Notes: generated by a model not told the origin, from the letters alone. A DNA stretch of 64,000 nucleotides from Mucilaginibacter ginsenosidivorax (GCF_007971525.1 NZ_CP042437.1:2356001-2420000), one strand, 5' to 3'; counted from the stretch's first letter, positions 36,654 to 46,289 are shown. A program made the numbers and translations.

Positions 36654-37682
36654 ATGAAAAACAAATTCTTTGCTCCTGTTTTATTTGCCTGCCTGCTCGC
36701 CGCCTGCAAACCCGATCATAAACTAACTTTCACATCCGGCACTTTCCCCGAAACGCCTGTAAACCTTGGCGATATTAATTCTGAGTTTGATGATTATAAC
36801 TCCGCCCTATCTGTTATTGGCTCAACATCGCCTTTATGTTTTTCTTCAAAAAGGAACAGCAGCGGCGGCAATTTTGATATCATTTATAAAATGCTGGATG
36901 TATACACCTCGCGCATAGACGGCAAATTAACCGTTGCCGAAAACACATCAAGCAGCCTGATGGATATTGTTATCGAAAACGCCAACCTGAATAATGCCAT
37001 GGGTACTATCAATACGTCCGCCGATGAGTTGGGGCCATATTTAATAAGCCAGGGCATGAAATTTACGGGCAGCACCAATATGAATAAGCGCTATAACAGC
37101 TATATATTGTTATATGCCACCAACCAAAGCGGCAATTTGGATATCAAATACACCGAAAACCTTAACCAGGAAAGCTATACTACCCCCAAGCCTGTTAAAT
37201 TCCTCAACTCGCTAAAAGATGATGCCTACCCCTCATTTACGCAGGATTTTTCGTCGGTTTATTTTTGCTCAAACAGGGACGGTAACTTTGATATTTATCA
37301 AACAGACCTTGACAAAAACAAGGATATTATATCCAACCTTGACGATGCCAGCACAAAAACAATCGCCAGGGATGCCGTATTATCATCGGCGGCCGACGAC
37401 AAATGCCCTTACATTGCTAACAATGTGATGGTTTTTACCTCGAACCGTGCCGGCGGATATGGTGACTTCGATTTATATTATTCGTTACTGGTAAACGGCA
37501 AATGGTCGGCACCGGTAAACTTTGGCCCGGCCATTAACACCACCGGCGACGAATACCGGCCAATTATAAAATCGATGCCCGGCTTTACCAATGATTTCAT
37601 GATCTTTTCGTCTAACCGCCCGGGCGGCAAAGGCGGATTCGACCTTTATTACGTCGGCGTAAAAAAGATGATAGTGCTTTAG
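36654..37682 (+). CDS. PD40/TolB-like beta-propeller lipoprotein
   Basis: This is a 342-residue lipoprotein with a lipobox at LLAAC (residue about 18). It carries several WD40-like beta-propeller (PD40) repeats: FSSKRNSSGGNFDIIY, YFCSNRDGNFDIYQTDLD, FTSNRAGGYGDFDLYY and FSSNRPGGKGGFDLYY. Such repeats are common in outer-membrane-associated proteins of Bacteroidetes, often fused to OmpA domains, which are missing here. The role is unknown. A partial IS630-type element follows. Confidence 0.85.
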   Translation: MKNKFFAPVLFACLLAACKPDHKLTFTSGTFPETPVNLGDINSEFDDYNSALSVIGSTSPLCFSSKRNSSGGNFDIIYKMLDVYTSRIDGKLTVAENTSSSLMDIVIENANLNNAMGTINTSADELGPYLISQGMKFTGSTNMNKRYNSYILLYATNQSGNLDIKYTENLNQESYTTPKPVKFLNSLKDDAYPSFTQDFSSVYFCSNRDGNFDIYQTDLDKNKDIISNLDDASTKTIARDAVLSSAADDKCPYIANNVMVFTSNRAGGYGDFDLYYSLLVNGKWSAPVNFGPAINTTGDEYRPIIKSMPGFTNDFMIFSSNRPGGKGGFDLYYVGVKKMIVL

Positions 37683-37793
37683 GGTGAAACCTACCAAAAC
37701 CGGCTTTTAGTGCAGTTATTGTACCCGGGCTACGGGAGGCTTGCGCTTTTCTATATGTTTGGTCAATAACTTTGCAAGCGAGTTATATAAGGT

Positions 37794-38324
37794 CTAATAA
37801 TTAATTTCACAAACGGTTTTTAGTTCAATATTGGGTTTTAGGAAATGAGAGAACATTTTCCAAAAAGCAGCCTTTCTTTCTTTAAGGGTCTTAAGATACC
37901 TGTTATGCGTTATTTTCTTTCTCATATACCACCACGCCCTTTCAACTGCATTGAGATCAGGGCTGTATGGTGGTAGGAAAAACAATTCTAATACCGGATG
38001 CCTTTCAATCCATGCGTTTATTTTCTTTGCATGGTGGTAGGCTACATTGTCTAATACCACAATTATCTTTGATACTCCTTTATAGGTTGCCAGTATTTTC
38101 TTCAGATGTTTCTTAAAGGTATGGCTATTGCCTTTATCTGCAAAACTTACCGTTATTTGGCCCGTATCATAATTATAACTTCCGAAAACAGTTTGCCTTT
38201 CCCTTTTTCGCTGCTTACACGGTATCTGAGGTTGTTCGCCTTTCTTTGACCACCCGTAGCTTACCGTAGCCGTGTTGGACAGCGAACACTCGTCTTCGTA
38301 AAGCAATACACTATCCGGGGGCAA
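37794..38324 (-). CDS. IS630-family transposase, DDE catalytic part
   Basis: This is a 176-residue frame with the IS630 DDE triad: Asp in YEDECSLSN, Asp in VVLDNVAYHHA and Glu in YSPDLNAVERAWWYMR. Reading back across the A8 run in this frame gives LKKLLELPPDSVLLYEDE, joining the upstream frame. The ATG-like start at 38324 is therefore probably not used. The catalytic residues are intact, so the element may be active. Confidence 0.88.
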   Translation of the reverse strand: MPPDSVLLYEDECSLSNTATVSYGWSKKGEQPQIPCKQRKRERQTVFGSYNYDTGQITVSFADKGNSHTFKKHLKKILATYKGVSKIIVVLDNVAYHHAKKINAWIERHPVLELFFLPPYSPDLNAVERAWWYMRKKITHNRYLKTLKERKAAFWKMFSHFLKPNIELKTVCEINY

Positions 38325-38325
38325 T

Positions 38326-38841
38326 TCAAGGAGTTTTTTTTAATGCCACTTTAAATGCTTCTTGTTTTTGTGTATCCGTTTCAGGGAATAAACCCCGCCC
38401 TTTCTGATAGGTAAAGCCTAATGATTTAATAATATTATAAATCTGGGCTTTCTTATAAACAAGGCCGTAATTCTTTGCTATCCATTCGATCAACAACGGC
38501 CCTGTCCATGTAGCGGTGTTATAACCATGGCCTGCGGGCGATTCCTTTGTCAACAAATCAGCTATCCTGTTCCGCTGTACCTCATTCAGTCTTGCTGTCC
38601 GGCCCCTGCCTGGCTTATCCCTTAAACCGTCTATGCCTTCTTTTTCAAACCGATGTACCCAATTAGTGATTTGTTTAAAACTGGTATTATATAATTCTTC
38701 CAGTTTTCTGCTTGGCTGTCCTATGGATACCTGGTAGACAGCATACAAACGTATCCCTATTGTGTAACGCTCATCGTCCCGGAACATTGCTTTTATCTCA
38801 TCCGGCGCATAATTCTCTACCTTTAATACTGGCCTTGACAT
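38326..38841 (-). CDS. IS630-family transposase, N-terminal helix-turn-helix part
   Basis: This is a 171-residue frame with two helix-turn-helix segments (SRKLEELYNTSFKQITNWVHRFEKEGIDGL; LLIEWIAKNYGLVYKKAQIYNIIKSLG), the DNA-binding half of IS630 transposases. It ends at TGA soon after an A8 run (+ strand T8 at 38334-38341). The catalytic half continues in the +1 frame from that run, so both halves are normally one protein made by frameshifting or transcript slippage. Confidence 0.88.
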   Translation of the reverse strand: MSRPVLKVENYAPDEIKAMFRDDERYTIGIRLYAVYQVSIGQPSRKLEELYNTSFKQITNWVHRFEKEGIDGLRDKPGRGRTARLNEVQRNRIADLLTKESPAGHGYNTATWTGPLLIEWIAKNYGLVYKKAQIYNIIKSLGFTYQKGRGLFPETDTQKQEAFKVALKKTP

Positions 38842-38947
38842 TTTGTATCTCCTTTCTTTTTATAAAGATACAATTATTATTGTGTAATTATTTAATGGAC
38901 TTTATGTAATTGCTCAGTAATCCGCACAATATTTTGGCACTGCCATG

Positions 38948-38990
38948 ATTTAATTGCACCAGGCTGTTATTCCTTTATTTCGGTTGGTTA
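38948..38990 (-). repeat. Duplicated 3' end of a GH43-like gene (remnant)
   Basis: TTTAATTGCACC(A/T)GGCTGTTATTCCTTTATTTC...GTTAATTGC occurs here and at 40709-40751. In the second site it covers the stop and last codons (AINKRK) of the gene at 40736; here it reads AINQPK-stop and the frame dies at once upstream. It is a rearrangement scar. Confidence 0.6.
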
Positions 38991-39069
38991 ATTGCTATTC
39001 GCAAAAATTACTTTATAAACTTCAAACATCCGAAAAAATTTGAAGTACTGAAAGTAAACACGCCGAACG

Positions 39070-40689
39070 CTATTTCTTTGTTTTTTGAGGCCCAGCGAAT
39101 GTATAGTTAAAAAAGTCGACATCTACATATCCTTTTTCCTGTTTGTTATTGTAAGAATATATTCCCAGTCGATCACCTCTATATGATTCCCACATTAACT
39201 TGTACGCAGGTCCGAAATCCTTGAAATTTTTACCATCAGTACTGTACGAATACTGGCTAACACCATCAAAGCCCCACACCGACCGTAGCCAAACAACATT
39301 TTGATTTATTTGATCCCCTTCTGTTACCTGGCCCTTTAAGTTGTATTCCAATCTTTTTATTTTACCATCACAATGTACGCCTATGGCTGAGTAAGCCGGG
39401 TGCCCGAAATGAGTGAAGCCAGCCTTCTGCCCGTCGGCCATTCCGCTTAAATCCAGTTTAACAATTACTTCGTTAGCCTTAGTAGACATAGACCGCTGGG
39501 TAAGTATGTTACCCACTTTTGTAAGATTATCATTCCTTTCGAGCGAGCCAAAAGCGTAAAGCCGGAGCCAGCCCTTTCTTTCCCGCAAAGACCACTTATC
39601 AGCCCTCGGCTGGTAGTTCCACTCCCATTGCTCATTCAACCGGGTTCCCAAAAAAGAATCGCTTGTTTGGGGAGTAATAATTTTTGTTCCGCTAACCGGC
39701 TTCTTGCCTTCCCAAACCATGGTACCAACTCCATCTTCGCCCACTTTTCCTAAAATAGGCCATCCATCTACCCAGTTCACGGGGATCAAACTCATGATCC
39801 TGCCGAACCAGTCTCCGTCTCCGTGATGGGTAAGAAAATACCAATCGCCCCTCTGCGTTTGCACAATACCGCCCTGGTTGGGTGAGTTCATATCATTTTG
39901 AGCATGGCTTAACTGCTTAAATTCGGTATAAGGCCCCCAAATATTCTTTGAGCGCTCCATCATTACAGTCCGGCCGTCGGCTTTCACTTCACTAAAAAAA
40001 TGGTAGTAGGTTCCGTTTATCTTATAAAGTTTGTTGGCCTCACTTCCCTTTGATTGATAGATAACCTTATCAGTCCCCTTTATGATATCCTTACCATCAG
40101 CTGCAAGTTTAAAGAGATGTATTTTATAGCCATCCTTAAAATTTGTACCGACGAAATAGCCCTGGCCATCATCATCCCAGAACGGACTGCAGTCGTCCCA
40201 ACCCGCTTCCCCCATAATTTTATGTAACGGTTCCCAGGGCCCTTCTATATTTTTAGCAGTTGTCATAAAATACCCCTCGTCGGGCGTTCCGAAATAAATC
40301 CAGAATTTACCCTTGTGATAGCGTATTGCACCAGCCCAGATACCATTGCCGTACCGGTTCATCCTATCCCAGTTCATTTCTGGAGATATTTGTGTAATAT
40401 CGGCCACTGCATGGCTTTTTATGGTCCAGTTTACCAGGTCTTTTGAATGAAGGATGATTATTCCGGGAGAATATTGAAAAGTAGAAGATATGGCGTAATA
40501 ATCGTCTCCTACACGGATACAATCAAGATCGCTGTAGTCTGCCGGCAATACGGGGTTCCGATAAGTGCCGTTATTCTGATCTCCCCAGGTGGCCCAGGTG
40601 TTCCATTTCGGATGCTGATTATCCTGCCCTTTTACTGATTTATGAGTAGTTACCAGGATGATGATGATGATAAGAAATTGCTTATACAT
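39070..40689 (-). CDS. GH43-family glycosidase with C-terminal sandwich domain, secreted
   Basis: This is a 539-residue protein with a signal peptide (to VKGQ). A five-bladed propeller begins NPVLPADYSDLDCIRVGDDYY, where the Asp of DYSDLD is the usual GH43 base; the later IWAGAIRYHKGKFWIYFG and SKGSEANKLYKINGTYYHFFSE hold the acid Glu (SEANKL). A C-terminal beta-sandwich (about 340-530) is typical of xylosidase/arabinofuranosidase subfamilies. It is the last gene of the locus led by the sigma factor at 51828 and cleaves xylose or arabinose side chains, exact bond unknown. Confidence 0.88.
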   Translation of the reverse strand: MYKQFLIIIIILVTTHKSVKGQDNQHPKWNTWATWGDQNNGTYRNPVLPADYSDLDCIRVGDDYYAISSTFQYSPGIIILHSKDLVNWTIKSHAVADITQISPEMNWDRMNRYGNGIWAGAIRYHKGKFWIYFGTPDEGYFMTTAKNIEGPWEPLHKIMGEAGWDDCSPFWDDDGQGYFVGTNFKDGYKIHLFKLAADGKDIIKGTDKVIYQSKGSEANKLYKINGTYYHFFSEVKADGRTVMMERSKNIWGPYTEFKQLSHAQNDMNSPNQGGIVQTQRGDWYFLTHHGDGDWFGRIMSLIPVNWVDGWPILGKVGEDGVGTMVWEGKKPVSGTKIITPQTSDSFLGTRLNEQWEWNYQPRADKWSLRERKGWLRLYAFGSLERNDNLTKVGNILTQRSMSTKANEVIVKLDLSGMADGQKAGFTHFGHPAYSAIGVHCDGKIKRLEYNLKGQVTEGDQINQNVVWLRSVWGFDGVSQYSYSTDGKNFKDFGPAYKLMWESYRGDRLGIYSYNNKQEKGYVDVDFFNYTFAGPQKTKK

Positions 40690-40735
40690 AATTTGAGTAA
40701 TTACCTCGTTTTAATTGCACCTGGCTGTTATTCCT

Positions 40736-41773
40736 TTATTTCCTTTTGTTAATTGCCTGCTTATCCAACTGTATATAAACAGGCTTATCCCTGTCTGCCG
40801 AAATTATTCCGTTTTTATATTCCAGTTCCGCTACCTGGATCACACTCCGGCGTGTTTCAATGTTATCGGCATATTGCTTCGTAATTCTTCCGGGATGTGT
40901 AAAGTAATAAACGAAAGCCCGATCGCCCGAAACCACTACATCTGCATGCCCGCCAATCGACTGGTCGTCTTTCCCCTTTCCTGGAAACTCCAGGATTCTT
41001 TCCGTCTGCTTTGTCCAGTTGGTTGCATCATCTGAACTATAAAAGCTCATGCCTTTCCAGTGATCCACCAACATCCAGTATTTTCCTTTCCAGCGAAATA
41101 CCTTTGGCCCTTCACCACGGTCTTCATTTACCTTTCCTTTCAAATCCCAGTTTTCTAGGTCTTTACTGTCCGCATAATAAATAGTTTTTGCGTCTTCCTC
41201 ATTGTTATACCAAAGCCGCCATGTGCCGTTCGTTAACTGATAAACAGTAGCATCAATCACCTTATCGCTGGCCAGTTCCAGGGTAGACTTATAGTCCCAA
41301 TTCAAAAGATCATTGCTTGTTAAGTGAACTATTTCACGTGGGTGGTTCCAATTGGCAAAAACACCAGGTACATATGTGAGAAACATGTGGTATAAACCCT
41401 TGTATTCAAACACATCGGGAGCCCAATGGGTATATTCGGAGGTTGGGCGAAATTTAATGTTCGCAGTATCGCGGTATTTCCAGCTTGCTCCTCCGTCGCT
41501 TGATTCTGCAATCCCGATTCGTGTTCCATGTACCCATTTAACGCCATCCAGGTTCATGTCTGTTGCCCTGCGATTGGTATAGAACATAAACCACTTATTT
41601 TCCTTCTTATTCCAGATAAGAACAGGATCAGCCGCTCCATCGTACACTGGGTCGGTGAATACAGGCTTATCTGCCAGTTTTCCTTTAGGCACCTGTCCAA
41701 AAACTGCAACAGACATCAGGATGCCGCAAAGTATCAGGAGTGTACTTTTTACTTTTGTTTTCGCATTGTTCAT
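40736..41773 (-). CDS. Five-bladed propeller glycosidase, GH43/GH32-like, secreted
   Basis: This is a 345-residue protein with a signal peptide (to VFGQ). Propeller motifs include VYDGAADPVLIWNKKENKWFMFYT, HWAPDVFEYKGLYHMFLTYVPG, DKVIDATVYQLTNGTWRLWYNNE and RGEGPKVFRWKGKYWMLVDHWKG, where DPV and EGP would supply the acidic pair. The ATG at 41773 gives the cleaner signal; the frame from 41794 adds 7 residues. It sits 78 bases after the gene at 41873 and 46 bases before the next GH43 gene, so they are likely co-transcribed. Family subgroup is uncertain. Confidence 0.78.
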   Translation of the reverse strand: MNNAKTKVKSTLLILCGILMSVAVFGQVPKGKLADKPVFTDPVYDGAADPVLIWNKKENKWFMFYTNRRATDMNLDGVKWVHGTRIGIAESSDGGASWKYRDTANIKFRPTSEYTHWAPDVFEYKGLYHMFLTYVPGVFANWNHPREIVHLTSNDLLNWDYKSTLELASDKVIDATVYQLTNGTWRLWYNNEEDAKTIYYADSKDLENWDLKGKVNEDRGEGPKVFRWKGKYWMLVDHWKGMSFYSSDDATNWTKQTERILEFPGKGKDDQSIGGHADVVVSGDRAFVYYFTHPGRITKQYADNIETRRSVIQVAELEYKNGIISADRDKPVYIQLDKQAINKRK

Positions 41774-41872
41774 GTATTTATTCGCAAAAAGCATTTTGTG
41801 AGAAACCAGGTTACGCCTTTTTTGATATTGTCGCCAATAAAATATACCGTAATCCCAATTACCCCACCACCA

Positions 41873-42865
41873 TTAATAAATTTCTATTTTATCATTAGTT
41901 ATATGAACCGGGAGCCATAAATAAGTTGATTTCTCCAGGTCGGTTTTATTCCATCTGTCACCCATAAAAATAAATGAACCTGGCTTGTTTGCTACAGGCA
42001 ATACAAACCCGCCCTGTGAAAAAAAAGACACTTCGGCGTTTTCTCCTTTACACGGATTTTCACGTTCTTCCCATGGCCCCATTATATTATCGGCAACGGC
42101 ATAAGAAGCCGCATTAGGCGACCAGCCGGAACAGCCGGAAGTAATTAAAAAGTATTTGCCCTGGTTTTTAAAAATAGCCGGACTTTCTCTCCCTTTGTTC
42201 ACCAATATTCGGGTATAAATTTCTGTTGTTGTCAAATAATCATTACTTAGCAAACAAACATGCATGGTGTTATTATTTTCGGACGAATAAATAAGATAAG
42301 CCTTCCCGTCATCGTCTTTAAACAAGGTCATATCTCTTAACATTTGATCATTAGGCTTTACACTGCCCAGGTATTTATAAGGACCAAAAGGCTTATCGCT
42401 TATAGCAACACCTCCCTGGGAATAACTATAGTCATTCTTGTCTATATGCATCCACATAATAAATTTCTTTGAATGTTCATTATAAATCACTTTGGGCCTT
42501 TCAATAACCATGCTGGTATCCAGGTCGTAACCGGGTTTGTTTGTAGTGGACTTTAAAACTACTCCCCTGTTTTTCCAATGTTTAAGATCTGTAGAAGAAT
42601 AGCATGAAACCCCTCCGGCGGGAACCCGGAAGTCTTCCCAATTTTGCTTAGGGACAAGCCAGGTGTTACCTTTCTTCACTTCACCAAAAAGGTAATAAAT
42701 ACCCTTGTAATATAACACGCCTGCCCCATGAGCATTAATTGGCTTCCCGTCCGTATCTATGAACACATCGTCAGTAAAACACGTATCCTTCACAGCATGT
42801 ATACTATTTGAAAACGATAGGCTGTTACAGGTTATCAGCAACGCAATAAGTAGGGTATGTTTCAT
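41873..42865 (-). CDS. GH43-like five-bladed propeller glycosidase, secreted
   Basis: This is a 330-residue protein with an N-terminal signal peptide (LLIALLITCNSLSFS). The blade pattern NAHGAGVLYYKGIYYLFGEVKKG, CYSSTDLKHWKNRGVVL, IERPKVIYNEHSKKFIMWMHID, MTLFKDDDGKAYLIYSSENN and RESPAIFKNQGKYFLITSGCSGW resembles GH43 exo-galactanase or galactosidase subgroups (such as GH43_24/34). This suggests a galactan or arabinogalactan side-chain target. It sits between the GH29 gene and two more GH43-like genes. The substrate is inferred only. Confidence 0.78.
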   Translation of the reverse strand: MKHTLLIALLITCNSLSFSNSIHAVKDTCFTDDVFIDTDGKPINAHGAGVLYYKGIYYLFGEVKKGNTWLVPKQNWEDFRVPAGGVSCYSSTDLKHWKNRGVVLKSTTNKPGYDLDTSMVIERPKVIYNEHSKKFIMWMHIDKNDYSYSQGGVAISDKPFGPYKYLGSVKPNDQMLRDMTLFKDDDGKAYLIYSSENNNTMHVCLLSNDYLTTTEIYTRILVNKGRESPAIFKNQGKYFLITSGCSGWSPNAASYAVADNIMGPWEERENPCKGENAEVSFFSQGGFVLPVANKPGSFIFMGDRWNKTDLEKSTYLWLPVHITNDKIEIY

Positions 42866-43029
42866 TCATCGTTAATTTATATGATGTTTTTATCGTTTTA
42901 CTAAATTACAAACAACTGACTAACAATTTTTTAATCAGTTGTTTGGGTGCCATTTACTAAGGAAATTCTAAACTTCGGTGTTTCTGGTGAAGGGGTGCGG
43001 CTTATTTAAATTCCAAATACCCGTAACCG

Positions 43030-44403
43030 CTATCTGCCTTTTACTTTTAATACCAGTGTGGTTACCAATGGATCTGGTTGTACTGTAGCCAGGTTAAGGG
43101 TGATGCCCGTAGCGTCCTGGTGAAATTTAACCTTTTCACCGTGTAGTACAGTACACGCTGTAATAACCTGCCCGGTTGGCGGTAATTTAATAACCGCATC
43201 ACCTGCCGGCATTTTCAGCAGGTGGATATATATTTTATTCCCGCTGTAGGTAGCTCCATAAAAATCATCAACTGGTTGAAACGGCCCGGGGCGTGTTTGA
43301 TATATCCCTTCGCCATTTTTAGCTAACCATTGCCCCACTTCTTTCAGACGTTCCACATGAGCAGGGGGAATGACACCATCCGGGTCGGGGCCAACATTTA
43401 ATAACATATTCCCCCCGCGGTCAACCGTATTAACAAGCATGTCTATAATCTGTTTCAAGGGCATCAAATTCTGAGCCTTATTATATCCCCAGCTTGTTGC
43501 GTTAAGGTTGAGGCATTTTTCCCAGGGAAAAGGGATAATAGGCCCTTTAACATCCGCGCCGCCCTCGTCGGTCTGGAAATCTCCAACCATTCCCGATCGT
43601 GGGTTAATAACCACATCCGGGTTATAGCTGCGTACCATCGCGTTAAGTTTTAACGGTTCCCAAAACCAGGCTGCGTCGGCATCGCTACCCTTATGCGCTA
43701 ACCAGCCGCCATCGTACCACAAAATATCTATTTTGCCATAATTTTTCATTAACTCTTCTACCTGCCCATAGGTTTGTTTTTTGAGCAGTGCGGCATTGTC
43801 GGGAAGCTCCCTGGGGTCGAAATAACCGGGAAAGCGCCAATCCAGCGGTGAGTAATAAAGGCCTACATGAAGGCCCGCCTTACGGCACGCATCGGTGTAC
43901 TCTTTTACAAAATCGCGGTGAGCGGCAGTTTCCCAACTATCAAAATGCCGGTAACTTGCCGGGCTGTTCCAAAGGGCAAAACCATCATGATGCCTGGTAA
44001 CCATTACCATATACTTCATTCCGGCTTCTTTGGCTACCCTGGCCCATTCCGCAGCGCTGAAATGTTTCGGATTAAACTGATCGGCCAGTTTGGCGTATTC
44101 CTCAGCCGGTATTTTTTGATTAAACATGGTCCATTCGCCGGTAGCCGGAATTGCATATAGGCCCCAGTGTATGAACATTCCAAATTTCTGATCTTCCCAC
44201 CATTGCATCTTTTCGGCCGGCAGGTTAGAACCCGGACCCGATACGCCCTGCCCTACACCTTTTAATGAAGTGTAGATCAACCCTTTCTCCATTGATTTTT
44301 TTTCTGCGTCGCCCATCTGCTGGCTTTTTGCGGCAAAAGAATGGCTCAATAATATCACCAGCAGGCAGATCACCTTAATTGCTATTTTTCGTTTATATAT
44401 CAT
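43030..44403 (-). CDS. GH29 alpha-L-fucosidase, secreted
   Basis: This is a 457-residue protein with a signal peptide (to AAKSQQ). The TIM barrel begins WWEDQKFGMFIHWGLYAIPATGEW and continues MKYMVMVTRHHDGFALWNS; the nucleophile is Asp231 in LWYDGGW, as in GH29 enzymes. The C-terminal beta domain is short. It releases alpha-L-fucose from oligosaccharides. It lies after susD in the same orientation, with a terminator and a 130-bp direct repeat between, so it may have its own promoter. Confidence 0.92.
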   Translation of the reverse strand: MIYKRKIAIKVICLLVILLSHSFAAKSQQMGDAEKKSMEKGLIYTSLKGVGQGVSGPGSNLPAEKMQWWEDQKFGMFIHWGLYAIPATGEWTMFNQKIPAEEYAKLADQFNPKHFSAAEWARVAKEAGMKYMVMVTRHHDGFALWNSPASYRHFDSWETAAHRDFVKEYTDACRKAGLHVGLYYSPLDWRFPGYFDPRELPDNAALLKKQTYGQVEELMKNYGKIDILWYDGGWLAHKGSDADAAWFWEPLKLNAMVRSYNPDVVINPRSGMVGDFQTDEGGADVKGPIIPFPWEKCLNLNATSWGYNKAQNLMPLKQIIDMLVNTVDRGGNMLLNVGPDPDGVIPPAHVERLKEVGQWLAKNGEGIYQTRPGPFQPVDDFYGATYSGNKIYIHLLKMPAGDAVIKLPPTGQVITACTVLHGEKVKFHQDATGITLNLATVQPDPLVTTLVLKVKGR

Positions 44404-44458
44404 TGGGGTTTCAGAATTTGTGTGTTCCTTTTATCGGTTGGCTTGTAAAGGCTTTGGC

Positions 44459-44588
44459 AAATAACTCATCTGGTGGTCGGCCAGGCTATTTTATTAAAAC
44501 AAAACTATATAAACTCCCCCACCCTGTATTACTCTGAACAGACATTATTTTATACAAAACCGACTTTATACTGCTGCGTATTTTCCCT
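44459..44588. repeat. 130-bp direct repeat, copy A (before GH29 gene)
   Basis: About 130 bases, near 90% identical by eye to 51998-52127, including GGCTATTTTATTAAAACAAA, ACTCCCCCACCCTGTATTAC and TATACAAAACCGACTTTATA. Both copies lie upstream of minus-strand genes (GH29 and the sigma gene) in the same orientation and bracket susD-susC-fecR-sigma. Confidence 0.85.
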
Positions 44589-44640
44589 GAGAGAACGCGA
44601 CAGACTGTTCAAAATCTCCGACTTCGAACAGTAGATCAAT

Positions 44641-44685
44641 AGGAAAAAACAAGCGGCACTGCGTTTTTAGCACAGCCCCGCTTGT
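44641..44685 (-). terminator. Rho-independent terminator after susD
   Basis: On the minus strand ACAAGCGG (44678-44685 region) pairs with CCGCTTGT (44649-44656), with partly paired inner arms, then TTTTTTCC. It lies 22 bases after the susD stop and would separate susCD from the enzyme genes. Confidence 0.8.
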
Positions 44686-44706
44686 ATTCATTTATTCTTC
44701 AAATGG

Positions 44707-46281
44707 TTAATAACCAGGGTTTTGCAGTAGTTCGGGCGCATTCCTGTCAATTTCCGGCTGAGGAATAGGCCAAAAATCATAATTGTCGGCATATTTTGAT
44801 TTTACAGCAGGGAATAAAGGATTTTGAACAAAGCCGTTCAGTTTTTGCGTAGCAATACCCCATCTCCTTAAATCAAAGTAGCGTATCCCTTCCAGGGCAA
44901 ATTCTACCCGCCTTTCGTGGCGGATTTTATCCCTCATTTGGCTTTGTGTTAAACCTGCGGGCAAATCAGGCATAGCCACCCTTCTCCTCACCAGGTTAAT
45001 CGTATTGTAAACACTTGCGTCTGGTCCGGACGCTTCGTTTTGTGCTTCGGCATACATCAATAAAATATCTGCGTAACGGAGTAAAACAAAATCATTATCA
45101 CCTTTTGCTCCGTAATCAGGATCTGTCAAAGTGGGATCAAGCCACTTCTTTACCGGGTAGTAGCCAACAATCCATGAATCTTTTCCGGGCGTAGCCACGG
45201 CGTAAGATCCCGTGAACGGCCATCCCTGGGCTTTAGTATCGCCAGGAAAGAATAAGGTCATACGCATCCGCGGGTCCCTGTTATCAAATGGTTTCCCTTT
45301 AACATAAACGGCAGAGCTGGTTGTGTCTTTACCATCTGCAGCCTCATATTCGTTAACAAGGTCCTGTGTACCCAGTTCACCTTTCCAACGTTGTAAGGGA
45401 ACGCTGATTCCGTTATCCTGATGGGACAGGTTCGGCAACTGGTATTTTACCGAGAACATAATTTCGGGGCTGCTGTTTTGAGCCGGCTTATAAAAGTTTC
45501 CGGGATAAGACGTGCTCAGCGAAAACTTTCCGCCGGTTATAATTTCATTGGCGAGGGCGGCGGCTTCTGCATACTTTTTCTCAAATAACAATGCTCTCAC
45601 TTTATAACCTTTCGCAGTTGCCTTAACTGCATGGCCGCTGCTGTAAGCAACGTCGGGCAAACCGGCAATTGCCAGGTCCAGGTCGGCTTCAACCTGCTTC
45701 AAAACATCAGCCCTGCTTGATTTAGCCATGTGTTTAGTATAATCAAGTGTGTGTGGATCTGCAGTTGTAATAATCACATTGCCATATAGCACCGCGAGCC
45801 AATAGTAATTAAAAGCGCGCAGAAAATAAGCTTCGCCTTTATACTGCTTAAGCTTATCGCCCGTAAGCACTTTATCTACATTGGCCAGGAAATAATTAAC
45901 AGATGCTATAGCTTCATAATTATTAACATAATAAGATGATTGAAAAAGGTTATAGGTATCAAAAACGCCGGCCGAAAGACCGGAAGATAACGCGCTTGTT
46001 CCGCCTCCGTAATTATATTGCCCATAAGAGTTATCACTGAAATTATCCCAGGCCACCACCTGGTATTGCGAAGTTGAATAGCCGCCTCCCGAGGCATATA
46101 AAAAGTTGTAGCATCCCGTTAAAGCAAGATCCGCGTCGCTTTCAGATTTCCAGAAACTTTGTGTTGATAATTTATCGGGCGGATTAAGGTTCAAAGAGCT
46201 TTTATTGCAAGATGCCAGCATGACTGATAACATAACCAGCATGAATATATACTTATTGTAGAGATTCATAATTGTATTCAT
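44707..46281 (-). CDS. SusD/RagB-type glycan-binding lipoprotein
   Basis: This is a 524-residue lipoprotein with a lipobox at VMLASC (about residue 25). TPR-type helical repeats hold the FLRAFNYYWLAVLYGNV motif typical of SusD, followed by EAYFLRAF, LLMYAEAQNEAS and the C-terminal RHERRVEFALEGIRYFDLRRWG. SusD-like proteins lie over the SusC channel and bind the glycan. It begins 8 bases after susC and belongs to the same operon. The specificity cannot be read from sequence. Confidence 0.95.
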   Translation of the reverse strand: MNTIMNLYNKYIFMLVMLSVMLASCNKSSLNLNPPDKLSTQSFWKSESDADLALTGCYNFLYASGGGYSTSQYQVVAWDNFSDNSYGQYNYGGGTSALSSGLSAGVFDTYNLFQSSYYVNNYEAIASVNYFLANVDKVLTGDKLKQYKGEAYFLRAFNYYWLAVLYGNVIITTADPHTLDYTKHMAKSSRADVLKQVEADLDLAIAGLPDVAYSSGHAVKATAKGYKVRALLFEKKYAEAAALANEIITGGKFSLSTSYPGNFYKPAQNSSPEIMFSVKYQLPNLSHQDNGISVPLQRWKGELGTQDLVNEYEAADGKDTTSSAVYVKGKPFDNRDPRMRMTLFFPGDTKAQGWPFTGSYAVATPGKDSWIVGYYPVKKWLDPTLTDPDYGAKGDNDFVLLRYADILLMYAEAQNEASGPDASVYNTINLVRRRVAMPDLPAGLTQSQMRDKIRHERRVEFALEGIRYFDLRRWGIATQKLNGFVQNPLFPAVKSKYADNYDFWPIPQPEIDRNAPELLQNPGY

Positions 46282-46289
46282 TAATTGGG

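Larger units (their letters stand above)
37776..38916 (-). mobile_element. IS630-family insertion sequence
   Basis: Two transposase frames are enclosed by imperfect terminal inverted repeats: AGCGAGTTATATAAGGTCTAAT near 37776-37799 and its counterpart AATGGACTTTATGTAATTGCT near 38895-38915. Exact ends and the expected TA target duplication could not be fixed by eye (TA pairs occur at 37767 and 38918). Confidence 0.8.
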
